A program made the position numbers and the translations under genes. A stretch of 64,000 nt of DNA from Acidobacteriota bacterium (GTDB lineage Bacteria; Acidobacteriota; Vicinamibacteria; Vicinamibacterales; UBA823), in the NCBI GenBank assembly GCA_002730735.1, contig PCAU01000008.1, positions 219,983 through 283,982 on the forward strand, read 5' to 3'. This document shows positions 42,254 through 51,230 of the stretch, in pieces. The notes below the pieces were generated by a model that was given only the letters and a program-made list of their open reading frames with translations, made no database searches and had not been told where the DNA came from. The number at the start of each line of letters is the position of its first letter. The first letter of the stretch is position 1.

Positions 42254-43552
42254 ATGCGTGCCACTGTTAGAGGAACACTTCTGGCCTCACTACTAATACC
42301 TTTGATGGTCGTTGGCGTTCACGCGCAGAACCGTGCGATCGATGACGCAGTCGAGAAATACGCCGAACAGATTATCGGGCTGCGTCAATACATCCACCAA
42401 CATCCCGAACTAGGAAATCGTGAGTTTGAGACGATGGAGTTGGTATCCAACCACCTACGCAATCTGGATTTTGATGAGGTTATGGTTGGCGTAGCCCATA
42501 CTGGAGTTGTGGGTATCCTCCGTGGTGGCCTTCCTGGCGAGGTCGTGGCCGTTCGCGCCGACATGGATGCATTACCGGTAACTGAGGACACCACGTATCC
42601 CTTCCGGTCTAATGTGCGCACTGAGTATCTTGGCCAAGACGTTGGCGTCATGCATGCGTGCGGACACGACGTTCATACGGCAGTGCAACTCGGTGTCGCA
42701 TCAGTCCTTGCCTCCATGCGGGACCAGATCCCAGGAACCATTAAGTTCATCTTTCAGCCCGCTGAGGAAGGTCCGCCGCCAGGCGAAGTGGGTGGTGCGG
42801 ACCTTATGGTTCAGGAAGGAGTGTTGGAAAACCCCCGGCCTACGGCCATCTTCGGATTACACACGCTCGCCTCCATGGAGGTGGGCACCCTCGGCTATAA
42901 AGCTGGGCCGATGCTCGCTGCTGTGGACCACTTCAGGCTTCGAGTTAAAGGCCAGCAGGCGCATGGCGCCTATCCTCATCTTGGTATCGACCCAATTGTG
43001 ATGGCCTCTCAGATCGTGACCGCTCTTCAGACGATCCGCTCCCGCAACTTGTCACCCCTTGAACCCAGCGTGGTGACCGTTGGTCTCATGCAAGGCGGTA
43101 CACGTTTCAATATTATTCCGGATGAAGTGCGAATGGAGGGCACAGTTCGGACCTACGACCCGGACATCCGAAACACAATCGAAAGACGAATGGAAGAAAT
43201 CCTTGATGGGATTACGCTCGCCGGCGGTGGTTCTTACGAACTCGATTACGAGCGAGGATCGCCTGCTACGATCAACGACCCAGAATTGACAGTCCAGATG
43301 GCGCCCACGCTTGAACGAATCGTGGGTGCCGATCGGCTCGTGATCGTAGAACCGGTTATGGGGGGCGAGGACTTCTCATTCTTCGCGAATGAGGTGCCTG
43401 GATTCTTTTTTCGGCTCGGTATGGTGAAACCTGGCACACAATCCGGAGGACATCACACACCGACCTTCCAAGCTGATGACGCATCAGTGCCCGTCGGCAT
43501 GCGGGCAATGTCGCATCTTCTACTGGATTATCTTCGGTCCAAACAGCCCTAA
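42254..43552 (+). CDS. Exported M20-family amidohydrolase (hippuricase-like)
   Basis: The start is ATG 42254, six bases after GGGGGAG; a second ATG at 42239 lies within the ribosome-site region. The 432-residue product has a signal peptide ending HAQN (residue 25). M20D features: YIHQHPELGNREFET, VRADMDALPV, the metal-binding VMHACGHDVHTAV (C136, H138, H141), FQPAEEGPPPGEV with the catalytic glutamate, and a later MGGEDFSFF. Relatives cleave N-acyl amino acids, hippurate or indole-acetyl amino acids. The operator of the divergent GntR operon lies in its upstream region, so co-regulation is possible. Confidence 0.92.
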   Translation: MRATVRGTLLASLLIPLMVVGVHAQNRAIDDAVEKYAEQIIGLRQYIHQHPELGNREFETMELVSNHLRNLDFDEVMVGVAHTGVVGILRGGLPGEVVAVRADMDALPVTEDTTYPFRSNVRTEYLGQDVGVMHACGHDVHTAVQLGVASVLASMRDQIPGTIKFIFQPAEEGPPPGEVGGADLMVQEGVLENPRPTAIFGLHTLASMEVGTLGYKAGPMLAAVDHFRLRVKGQQAHGAYPHLGIDPIVMASQIVTALQTIRSRNLSPLEPSVVTVGLMQGGTRFNIIPDEVRMEGTVRTYDPDIRNTIERRMEEILDGITLAGGGSYELDYERGSPATINDPELTVQMAPTLERIVGADRLVIVEPVMGGEDFSFFANEVPGFFFRLGMVKPGTQSGGHHTPTFQADDASVPVGMRAMSHLLLDYLRSKQP

Positions 43553-43763
43553 TCGGAGCTTAAACGAATTCTGCAATCCGCCGAGCTTGTAATGTCGAGC
43601 CAACAAGACAGCCTGAAGAAGGCTACGGCGGGCACTGGTTTCGGCGACGCATGCGGACTCCTCGAAGGAACCTTACGTGGCACCTTCCGACAAGAGGTCT
43701 CGACCGATCTCATCACATCATCCAGCCTGCCCCCCGCAACCGGGGTAGAATCATCCGTCCCCT

Positions 43764-45566
43764 ATGCCTTTCCCAGACCTCCGCACGTTCATCGAGCGCC
43801 TACGGCATGACCGGGATCTTGTTGAGGTTACGACTCCCGTCGACCCCTACCTCGAAGTCGCAGAAATCCATCGTCGTGTTGTCGCCACCGGTGGTCCAGC
43901 GTTGTTGTTTACACAGGTTCACGGCGCCGATTTTCCGCTCGTCACGAATCTTTTTGGCACTGCTCACCGTGCGGAACTTGCGTTCGGCGATCGGCCGCAC
44001 CGTCTGATCCAACGACTGGTCCAACTGTTCGAAACGATTCTCCCGCCGACAGCAACCAAGTTGTGGGGAGCTCGTGACCTTGGGTTCGAACTACTCAAGA
44101 TAGGCCTCAAGAAGCAAGGCCGTGGAGGCCCGGTTACTGAGGTCGTCACCAACGACGTCCATCTCGAACGGCTACCAACATTAACGACGTGGCCAGACGA
44201 CGGTGGACCGTTCATCACCCTGCCGTTGGTTTTTACACAGCATCCTGATGGTCGCGGCCACAACCTTGGGATGTATCGGCTGCACGTCCATGATCGGCAG
44301 ACAACTGGCATGCATTGGCAGATTGGTAAGGGTGGCGGGTTTCACTACGACGTGGCCGAGTCACGCGGTGACGCACTGCCAGCCACCGTGTTTCTCGGTG
44401 GACCACCTGCCCTTATTCTGTCAGCCATCGCACCCCTGCCAGAGAACGTGCCGGAGTTAATGCTGGCCTCGCTGATTGGCGGAGAGCGCCTGCGGCTTAC
44501 TGAAGGTCCCTGGCCACATCCCCTTGTAGCAAGCGCGGAATTCGCATTAGTTGGAGAAGTGCCACCCCACGAGCGAAAGCCCGAGGGTCCGTTCGGGGAC
44601 CACTACGGATACTACTCTCTGCAACATGACTACCCTCTTTTTAGGGTACATACGATGGCGCATCGTCGGGACGCCATTTATCCAGCGACTGTGGTTGGCA
44701 AGCCGAGACAAGAGGACTTCTTCATTGGTGATCTCCTGCAGGAACTTCTCTCGCCCCTATTTCCGGTTGTGATGCCAGCCGTTGAGAAATTGTGGTCGTA
44801 CGGCGAAACCGGTTATCACTCACTCGCGGCGGCCATCGTGAAGCAACGCTACGCACGAGAAGCGATGGTAAGTGCGTTCAGAATTCTGGGTGAGGGGCAA
44901 TTGTCGCTAACTAAGTTTTTGCTCGTCACCGATCGACACATCGACCTAAAGGACTTTCCTGCCACGCTCGAGCATGTCCTCGCCAGAACCAATCCGGAAA
45001 CTGACCTGTATATCTTTTCGAATCTTTCGATGGATACGCTCGATTACACCGGGCCAGAGGTAAACCTCGGCTCAAAAGGAGTTTGGCTCGGACTTGGGGA
45101 CACGGTGCGTGAACTACCCCGAGCCTTCACAGGGTCGGAGTTGCCGCAAGGTGTCTTCGACGTTCAAGTCTTCTGCGGTGGCTGCCTGGTCGTTGGTGCG
45201 CCTTCACGACAGGTTGAGCCCAACATCGCCGCCAGAATTGCCTCGCATTCAGCATTCGCCGAGTGGCCGCTCATTGTAATCACCGACGAACCTGGTCGAG
45301 CCGCCAACAGCACGATCAATTTCCTCTGGACAACATTCACTCGCTTCGAGCCGGCGGCAGACATCCATGCAAGAGGAACGCAAGTCGTACGGAACCATTT
45401 GGCTTATACGGCGCCGATCACAATCGACGCCCGGCTCAAGACGGGATTCCCGAAAGAGCTTACCTGTCGTGATGATGTCGCAGCGACAGTTACCCGACGA
45501 TGGAAGGAATACTTTCCAGCGGGTGGCGTGGAGATGGGTGATACCGATCAGAGCCACCTGACCTGA
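43764..45566 (+). CDS. UbiD-family decarboxylase
   Basis: A 600-residue cytosolic protein of the UbiD class, which uses prenylated FMN to (de)carboxylate aromatic and unsaturated acids. Diagnostic segments are DLRTFIERLRHDRDLVEV at the N-terminus, MHWQIGKGGGFHY, and the RKPEGPFGDHYGYYS block that contains the conserved Glu/Arg environment of the cofactor. A long C-terminal part follows. UbiX, which makes the cofactor, is not encoded nearby. It may be a 4-hydroxy-3-polyprenylbenzoate decarboxylase for quinone synthesis, or an aromatic-acid decarboxylase. The membrane protein immediately downstream does not settle this. The start is ATG 43764. Confidence 0.87.
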   Translation: MPFPDLRTFIERLRHDRDLVEVTTPVDPYLEVAEIHRRVVATGGPALLFTQVHGADFPLVTNLFGTAHRAELAFGDRPHRLIQRLVQLFETILPPTATKLWGARDLGFELLKIGLKKQGRGGPVTEVVTNDVHLERLPTLTTWPDDGGPFITLPLVFTQHPDGRGHNLGMYRLHVHDRQTTGMHWQIGKGGGFHYDVAESRGDALPATVFLGGPPALILSAIAPLPENVPELMLASLIGGERLRLTEGPWPHPLVASAEFALVGEVPPHERKPEGPFGDHYGYYSLQHDYPLFRVHTMAHRRDAIYPATVVGKPRQEDFFIGDLLQELLSPLFPVVMPAVEKLWSYGETGYHSLAAAIVKQRYAREAMVSAFRILGEGQLSLTKFLLVTDRHIDLKDFPATLEHVLARTNPETDLYIFSNLSMDTLDYTGPEVNLGSKGVWLGLGDTVRELPRAFTGSELPQGVFDVQVFCGGCLVVGAPSRQVEPNIAARIASHSAFAEWPLIVITDEPGRAANSTINFLWTTFTRFEPAADIHARGTQVVRNHLAYTAPITIDARLKTGFPKELTCRDDVAATVTRRWKEYFPAGGVEMGDTDQSHLT

Positions 45567-45603
45567 GGAAAGCACCAGCGCATAATCAACCTAATAACTG
45601 TGC

Positions 45604-46353
45604 ATGATCCATCAAAGCATCACTGATAAGACCTCCCCAGCGCCGGCTAACCCGATTGCCTTAAAACGCATCTTCGCGAAGCAATGGCTCCATCTACTGC
45701 TACTCGTTTTGCTTCTCGGCGGGCTTGCGCCGGCAGTCCGCTCCGACCCTGTTCGAGTAGGCGTCCTTTTCGGCCTTGCCACGCCTATTTGGATCGTGGT
45801 GGCACTTATCCTCGCAGTCACTCATCAGAGCTACGTCTGGTTCTGCTGGAGAACGCAGCTGCACGCATCGCTGCTCACCCGTACTTTTGGCGACCGAGGC
45901 TTTCCTCTGTACGCCACTGGATTCGCTATTCTCGCACTGAGTCGAATCACAAGCGTTGTTATGGTTGCTGCCGCAAATCGCGGTACGGTTCCTTTGGATT
46001 TGACTGTTTTGCGAGTAATAGCCGTCGTCACGACAGCGCCGGTTGTATACCTTTTTTACTCAGTTTACCGTTACTTCACGTTCCGGCGAGCACTCGGAGT
46101 CGACCATTTCGACCCCTCGCACCACTCCCGGCCGCTAGTGCGCCAGGGCATCTTCCGCTTTACCCGAAACGGCATGTATGTGTTCGGCCTGCTGATTGCG
46201 TGGCTTCCTGGACTTTGGTACGCCTCTGCGGCGGGGCTCGTCCTCGCGCTGTTCAACCACGCCTACGTCTGGGTGCACTACTTCACGACGGAGCGTCCCG
46301 ATATGAAGCGGATCTACCCCAGTCTCATGGCCACGCCACAACCACCTGCGTGA
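45604..46353 (+). CDS. Membrane methyltransferase-like protein (ICMT/PEMT family)
   Basis: A 249-residue integral membrane protein with about six hydrophobic segments. The C-terminal portion (SRPLVRQGIFRFTRNGMYVF, then NHAYVWVHYFTTERPDMKRIY) matches the isoprenylcysteine carboxyl methyltransferase / phosphatidylethanolamine methyltransferase pattern (R-x-x-R-N-P-x-Y ... E-E-x-x-L). Several pattern positions are altered here, for example FTRNGMY where RNPxY is usual and TERPD where EE is expected. It is therefore a divergent member, and S-adenosylmethionine binding is uncertain. It follows ubiD by 37 bases and may be co-transcribed with it. Confidence 0.68.
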   Translation: MIHQSITDKTSPAPANPIALKRIFAKQWLHLLLLVLLLGGLAPAVRSDPVRVGVLFGLATPIWIVVALILAVTHQSYVWFCWRTQLHASLLTRTFGDRGFPLYATGFAILALSRITSVVMVAAANRGTVPLDLTVLRVIAVVTTAPVVYLFYSVYRYFTFRRALGVDHFDPSHHSRPLVRQGIFRFTRNGMYVFGLLIAWLPGLWYASAAGLVLALFNHAYVWVHYFTTERPDMKRIYPSLMATPQPPA

Positions 46354-46413
46354 TACTCTCAAGCACTCGGCCGGAACGCGTCATTGGAAATTTTTCCTGA
46401 AGGAGTGAATCCC

Positions 46414-49026
46414 ATGAGATCGAATCGATTCTCACAACGATTCGCGGTCGTCCTGATCGTATTAACAACTGTGCTGGGACTCCGGACAGCGGTCGTTTTC
46501 GGCCAGACCATTCCGTCACCGGAAGAGTTTTTCGGCTTTCAAATGGGTGCCGACCAAAAACTGGCCCGGTGGGACAAACTGGTCGAATATTACGAACTCC
46601 TCGGACGTGAAAGTGCGCGGCTCGAGGTCGTCCATATGGGACCGACGACACTCGGTAATCCATTTCTCGCGCTCTTTATCTCTTCACCAGACAATCTGGC
46701 TCACCTTGAAGACCTGCGCCAATTTAACGCCATGCTGAATGACCCGCGTGGTATATCAGAGGAAAAAATTGAGCGGGCGATCACTGATGGCAAGGCCGTC
46801 GTCGTTCAGTCGATGGGCTTGCACTCAACTGAAGTTGGCTCAAGCCAGATGGCTGCCGAACTAATGTACGACCTCGTAACCCGTAACGATCCCGAGATAA
46901 CACGGATCCTCGACGAAACGGTTGCTATCATGATCCCGTGCTTCAATCCCGACGGGGAGATCATGGTGACCGATTGGTATAACGAAAACGTCGGTACAGA
47001 CTACGAAGGTGTCGGCCTCCCCTGGCTGTACCACCACTACATCGGTCACGACAACAACCGCGACGCGTTTCAACAGAACACGATTGAGTCGCAGTACGGT
47101 GCCAAGATCTTGTTCCGCGACTGGATTCCCCAAGCCTACATTGACCATCACCAGATGGGAGCATACGGGGCCCGAATCTACGTGCCACCCTACGCTGAAC
47201 CGATCCGCCCGGCAGCTGATCCACTGGTGTGGCGCGAGATGAGCTGGTACGGTGCACACATCGCCTACAAGGAAGAAGAGGCTGGCAGAGCCGGTGTCGT
47301 TAATGCCGCCATTTACTCTGGATGGGGACACTTCGGCTTCCACTGGATCACCCCATTTCATAACATCGCCGGCATGCTCACCGAGTCAGCAAGCGCCCGG
47401 TTAGCAACGCCATTGTTTGTGCATCCGGATCAACTCAACGGCTCTCGTGGCCTGCCGGAGTATGAGGCCCAAACAACGTTCCCAAATCCATGGCAAGGTG
47501 GTTGGTGGCACGTACGCGATATCGTCGAGCAACAGAAAATTGCTGCAGTGGCCACGTTAGATATCGCAGCCAGACATCGCTCCACAGTGCTCCGTAACGC
47601 CTACCTGAAGGCGTCCCGCCAAATTGAGCGTGGTGACTCAATGTCACCGGCCGCGTTCGTCATCCCTACCAACCAGCACGACGCGCTCACGGCAACCAAG
47701 ATGGTGAATAAGCTGCTCGGCCAAGGTGTTGAAGTGCACCAATCACGAAGTGAGTTCATCCATGAGGGGCGAGTCTACGGTGCAGGTTCGTTTGTCATCT
47801 CGATGGCTCAGCCGAAGCGAGGTGTCATCCGTTGGTTGCTTGGCCAGACGTTCTATCCTGACAACACCTATACGCGTAACCGAGACGGGAGTCCAATTCG
47901 GCCGTACGACATGTCCACCGATACGATGGCTGAGTTTATGGGCGTTCGCGTGGACCCGGTTGACTCGATGGTTAACAGCGCACTCGCGACCATTGACGAG
48001 CCGCTCTCTCCGGCAGGCGAGGTTACCAGGGGCGAATTCGGATTTGTTCTCGACGGGCGGCTAAACGATAGCTTCAAGGCAGCCAACCTTCTCCTAGCAG
48101 AGAGCGTTGGGGTGCGGCGTGTCACGACGGCAGGCGAAGGCTTTCGGGTCGGGGATTTCATCGTAGCAGCTTCGGCGGCTGATGCGATTGTGGCTGAGGT
48201 TGCACAGACAACGGGTGTTGATTTCTCGACACTCGATACCAATGTTAGGAACATGAGCCAGATGCTGCGACCCAATCGGGTTGGGATGTACCAACGATAC
48301 TACGGTGGCAACATGGACGAGGGCTGGACGCGCTGGCTGCTGGAGGCTTTCGCGTTCCCTTACGACACGTTAATGGATACAGCAATCACTGGTGGCAACC
48401 TGAACGAGGCTTACGACGTGATTGTGCTACCAGCCGACAGCGTCGCGCGTATGACCGGAGAACCGTCAGAAACCAGCGGGCGGGGTGGCTCTCGCCCCGA
48501 AGACTATCCGCCGGCTTACCGAAGCGGCTTCGGAGATGAGGGTGTGGCCGCGCTTGAAACCTTCGTCAAGAACGGCGGCACGCTCGTAACGTTCGCTCAA
48601 GCCGGAGACCTACCGATTCAGAAGTTCGGCTTGCCAGTGCGCAACCTCCTGGCCGGACTGTCGTCAATGGAATTTTGGTCACCGGGGTCGACCCTCAGAG
48701 TCAATATTGATCACACAAATGCACTGGCCTACGGCATGCCCGCTGACGGTCTGGCAGCCTTTCTTGGTGGGAACCAAGTCTATGAGGTCGTGGCCACGCC
48801 ACGAAATGATAGGGTCAAGCGAATCGTAACCTTTGTAGACCGTGACATCCTACAAAGCGGCTGGCTGCTTGGCGAAGATGTGATTGCGGAGAAGGCGGCC
48901 ATGGTCTCAGTGCAGCATGGACTAGGCCAAGTAGTCTTGATCGGTTTCAGAGTTCAACATCGGGCTCAAACACACGGTACCTTCAAGCTCTTCTTTAACG
49001 CCCTAATAGGCGCGAGCATGCCGTAA
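46414..49026 (+). CDS. Secreted M14 zinc carboxypeptidase-like protein
   Basis: The start is ATG 46414, preceded by AAGGAG; 870 residues with a signal peptide ending VVFGQ. The M14 zinc site is present: H137 and E140 in SMGLHSTEVG, the third ligand in AYIDHHQMG (H245 or H246), and the substrate-binding HDNNRD (212-217). The peptidase domain covers about 40-330. The remaining 500 residues include a class-I glutamine-amidotransferase-like Rossmann region near 650-800 (YDVIVLPADSVARM, LETFVKNGGTLVTFAQAG). This long form is common among secreted M14 proteins of Bacteroidota and Acidobacteriota and is expected to release C-terminal residues from exogenous peptides. Confidence 0.9.
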   Translation: MRSNRFSQRFAVVLIVLTTVLGLRTAVVFGQTIPSPEEFFGFQMGADQKLARWDKLVEYYELLGRESARLEVVHMGPTTLGNPFLALFISSPDNLAHLEDLRQFNAMLNDPRGISEEKIERAITDGKAVVVQSMGLHSTEVGSSQMAAELMYDLVTRNDPEITRILDETVAIMIPCFNPDGEIMVTDWYNENVGTDYEGVGLPWLYHHYIGHDNNRDAFQQNTIESQYGAKILFRDWIPQAYIDHHQMGAYGARIYVPPYAEPIRPAADPLVWREMSWYGAHIAYKEEEAGRAGVVNAAIYSGWGHFGFHWITPFHNIAGMLTESASARLATPLFVHPDQLNGSRGLPEYEAQTTFPNPWQGGWWHVRDIVEQQKIAAVATLDIAARHRSTVLRNAYLKASRQIERGDSMSPAAFVIPTNQHDALTATKMVNKLLGQGVEVHQSRSEFIHEGRVYGAGSFVISMAQPKRGVIRWLLGQTFYPDNTYTRNRDGSPIRPYDMSTDTMAEFMGVRVDPVDSMVNSALATIDEPLSPAGEVTRGEFGFVLDGRLNDSFKAANLLLAESVGVRRVTTAGEGFRVGDFIVAASAADAIVAEVAQTTGVDFSTLDTNVRNMSQMLRPNRVGMYQRYYGGNMDEGWTRWLLEAFAFPYDTLMDTAITGGNLNEAYDVIVLPADSVARMTGEPSETSGRGGSRPEDYPPAYRSGFGDEGVAALETFVKNGGTLVTFAQAGDLPIQKFGLPVRNLLAGLSSMEFWSPGSTLRVNIDHTNALAYGMPADGLAAFLGGNQVYEVVATPRNDRVKRIVTFVDRDILQSGWLLGEDVIAEKAAMVSVQHGLGQVVLIGFRVQHRAQTHGTFKLFFNALIGASMP

Positions 49027-49104
49027 GTGGTGACATGCAACTCAACAGTGCACGGAAGGTGACCTTAACGACACCAAACGGACGGACTTCTGGAGTGAGG
49101 AAAT

Positions 49105-50010
49105 ATGACTAAGCAGCCATGCCTCGGCCGCCTTGCGTGTATTGCAACACTCGCGGCCATCGTAACCACCCCGACGACTGTCGCGCACGAACAAGACAGG
49201 CTCAATATTTTCATCTCGGTTGACATGGAAGGCATTGGGGGGATCGGCACCGGCCGGATGACAAGTAGTTCCGGTAAGGACTACGCACTCGGTCGCGAGT
49301 TGATGACCGGAGAGGTTAATACGGTCGTCGCCGCGATTTTCGAGCACGGTCCGGCGGACGTTCTAGTTAACGACTCACATGGAGATATGCAGAACCTACT
49401 GCACACCCAACTGGATCCACGGGTGCAGTATATCCAGGGCAACTTAAAGCCGCTCGGAATGGTACAAGGACTGGACAACTCCTTCGACGCCGCTATTTTT
49501 CTCGGCTATCACGCACGCGCGGGGACGGAAGGTGGCTTCCTCGCCCACACCGGCACAGGATCGGTGAAGGGTCTCTGGCTGAACGGTACCGAAGTCGGCG
49601 AAGGCGGTCTGAACGCCTTCTATGCCGGCAGCCACGGTGTTCCGATCATCCTCGCCACCGGCGACCTAACGTTCACCGAGCAGTTCAGGGAGCTGGTGTC
49701 AACACAAACGGTCGCGACAAAGGAGGCTATCGGTTCATCGGTGGCGAAACTACGTCATCCGGAAGATATTAAAGCGCGCCTGCGCACGGGCACGCTTCAG
49801 GCACTTGCCAACCTTGACGCCGCCCGCCCACTCGACACGCAGGGCCCGATTACGCTCAGATTACGCTCAGCGACGACGACACGGGCGGACATCGTCCAGG
49901 CGATCCCCAACGTTCGCAGAATCGATGGAACAACAGTGGAGTACGACGCGCGGAATATGACCGAGGCCTATAAGCTGATCCGCCTGATGTATCGCTACGT
50001 GACCTGGTAG
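49105..50010 (+). CDS. Exported D-aminopeptidase (peptidase M55, DppA-like)
   Basis: A 301-residue protein with GAGTGAGG upstream of ATG 49105 and a signal peptide (1-27, ending TVAHE). The M55 hallmark SxDxEG reads SVDMEG at 38-43, with further zinc ligands H92 in NDSHGDM and H136 in GYHARAG. DppA from Bacillus is a decameric zinc D-aminopeptidase that removes N-terminal D-alanine or glycine. Most family members are cytosolic, so the signal peptide here points to a periplasmic or extracellular role, probably in concert with the upstream M14 peptidase 78 bases away. An 11-bp inverted repeat overlaps the stop codon. Confidence 0.9.
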   Translation: MTKQPCLGRLACIATLAAIVTTPTTVAHEQDRLNIFISVDMEGIGGIGTGRMTSSSGKDYALGRELMTGEVNTVVAAIFEHGPADVLVNDSHGDMQNLLHTQLDPRVQYIQGNLKPLGMVQGLDNSFDAAIFLGYHARAGTEGGFLAHTGTGSVKGLWLNGTEVGEGGLNAFYAGSHGVPIILATGDLTFTEQFRELVSTQTVATKEAIGSSVAKLRHPEDIKARLRTGTLQALANLDAARPLDTQGPITLRLRSATTTRADIVQAIPNVRRIDGTTVEYDARNMTEAYKLIRLMYRYVTW

Positions 50011-50065
50011 CGAGTGGCTGTCACGGCGGCGTGACTCACGAGTGTCAACAGACACCACTCGCTAC
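50007..50065. terminator. Branched hairpin between M55 gene and oxidoreductase operon
   Basis: GTAGCGAGTGG (50007-50017, containing the M55 stop codon) pairs with CCACTCGCTAC (50055-50065). Inside lie two further perfect hairpins, GTCACG-GCGG-CGTGAC (50020-50035) and GTGTC-AACA-GACAC (50042-50055), giving a three-way junction. An alternative CGAGTG/CACTCG pairing (50039-50044 with 50056-50061) competes with the outer stem. It lies between two convergent transcription units and has no T-tract. Termination or mRNA 3'-end protection is plausible. Confidence 0.45.
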
Positions 50066-50116
50066 GGTCAGCCGTGGCAGAATACGTTGCCAAGAAAATG
50101 AACCAGAGCGCTAGGG

Positions 50117-51112
50117 CTACCGGCTAGCCAACTTCAGGCCACTCTTGATCGGAGCGATGCCAGGAAGCTCCCACTCCTCCCACATCGTATCGACCATCCC
50201 CTGAATGTAATCGAAGTCCTCATCAATCAGATGGGCGAAACGCCCTTGCTTGACGAGGTAGTCACGAACGGGGATGCGCCCCTTCTTATGCGGGTCATAC
50301 GTATAGGTAACCTTACCGTCCAGGATCTCGTAGAGGGGGAAGATACCGCACTTAATACCCAACTCGCCTAGCTCCCGAGAATAACCAGGGTGAAAGTCCC
50401 AACCCTTGGGACAGGGGTCGAACGTATGGATAAAGGTCGGCCCACTGACGTTCAGCGCCTTTCGCGTTTTGTTCATGAAGTCTAGGGCCGGGAAAGCCGG
50501 GCTCGCAGTCGCAACGTAGCGGCACGTTGGGTGTCCGACGGCGAGCATCGGCGCCACATTTTTCTTCCATCGTGCCTGCATGATCCGACGCGCCTTCCCA
50601 GACGGCGTGAACGTAGTTACGGCACCATAGGTGCTGAGGCCCGTCGCCTGAATGTCCGTGTTGGCTGCCGACTCGTTGTCGTAGAGGATGATGAGTAGGT
50701 CGTAGTCGGTCTGAAGAGCCGCGGAAATTCCCGAAAGACCCATGTCGGCCCCGCCGAGATCTCCACTAAAATTGATGATGTTGATCTTCTCTTTAGCGAT
50801 CTTCCCCTTGCGCATCAGCGCCCGTATACCAGCCGCCATCCCGACAGCTGACGCTCCGCCAGCGCCCAACTGCGTATGCATCCATGGGATGACCCAAGGC
50901 GTCGTCTGATAGCTAGTGTTCGCCACATACATGCACCCGGTGGCACCCGTCGCGATGGTCCGCGGGCCGGAAGCCTTAGCGAAATCGCGCATGACCAAGG
51001 CCGACTCGCAGCCCTGGCACGTGCGATGACCGGAGGTGTAGAACTCCTCGTGCGGCGCGTCGTGCACCTTCTTGATCTTTTCGTAGTCGATCACCGGGAG
51101 TGTTGTTGCCAT
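50117..51112 (-). CDS. 2-oxoacid:ferredoxin oxidoreductase beta subunit (oxalate-type candidate)
   Basis: The start is ATG 51112, eight bases after AAGGA (a second ATG lies at 51121); 331 residues. C32, C35 and C60 (GHRTCQGCES, ATGCMYVAN), plus a later cysteine in FDPCPKGW, bind the proximal 4Fe-4S cluster. The ThDP/Mg segment is NFSGDLGGADMGLSG at 114-128, followed by YDNESAANTDIQATG. The canonical GDG reads GDL, and NTG reads NTD, so the pocket deviates from pyruvate enzymes. This is the last gene of the gamma-delta/alpha/beta operon. The complex oxidises a 2-oxoacid with reduction of ferredoxin; see the alpha subunit for the case that the substrate is oxalate. Confidence 0.88.
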   Translation of the reverse strand: MATTLPVIDYEKIKKVHDAPHEEFYTSGHRTCQGCESALVMRDFAKASGPRTIATGATGCMYVANTSYQTTPWVIPWMHTQLGAGGASAVGMAAGIRALMRKGKIAKEKINIINFSGDLGGADMGLSGISAALQTDYDLLIILYDNESAANTDIQATGLSTYGAVTTFTPSGKARRIMQARWKKNVAPMLAVGHPTCRYVATASPAFPALDFMNKTRKALNVSGPTFIHTFDPCPKGWDFHPGYSRELGELGIKCGIFPLYEILDGKVTYTYDPHKKGRIPVRDYLVKQGRFAHLIDEDFDYIQGMVDTMWEEWELPGIAPIKSGLKLASR

Positions 51113-51230
51113 GTCCGTCATCCTTCCTTAACTCTTCACCACCGAGCGTGCGTCACGCATTGGCGTCGTGCAGGCAGTTGCTAAACCCATCGACTGACCC
51201 TGCATGCTCACCAACTGTCTCAGTGCTCAC

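Noticed and set aside
45684..46400. 238-codon plus-strand frame overlapping the membrane methyltransferase-like gene
   Set aside because: The alternative frame is full of Arg/Ser/His runs and lacks membrane segments, whereas the chosen frame has consistent hydrophobic helices.
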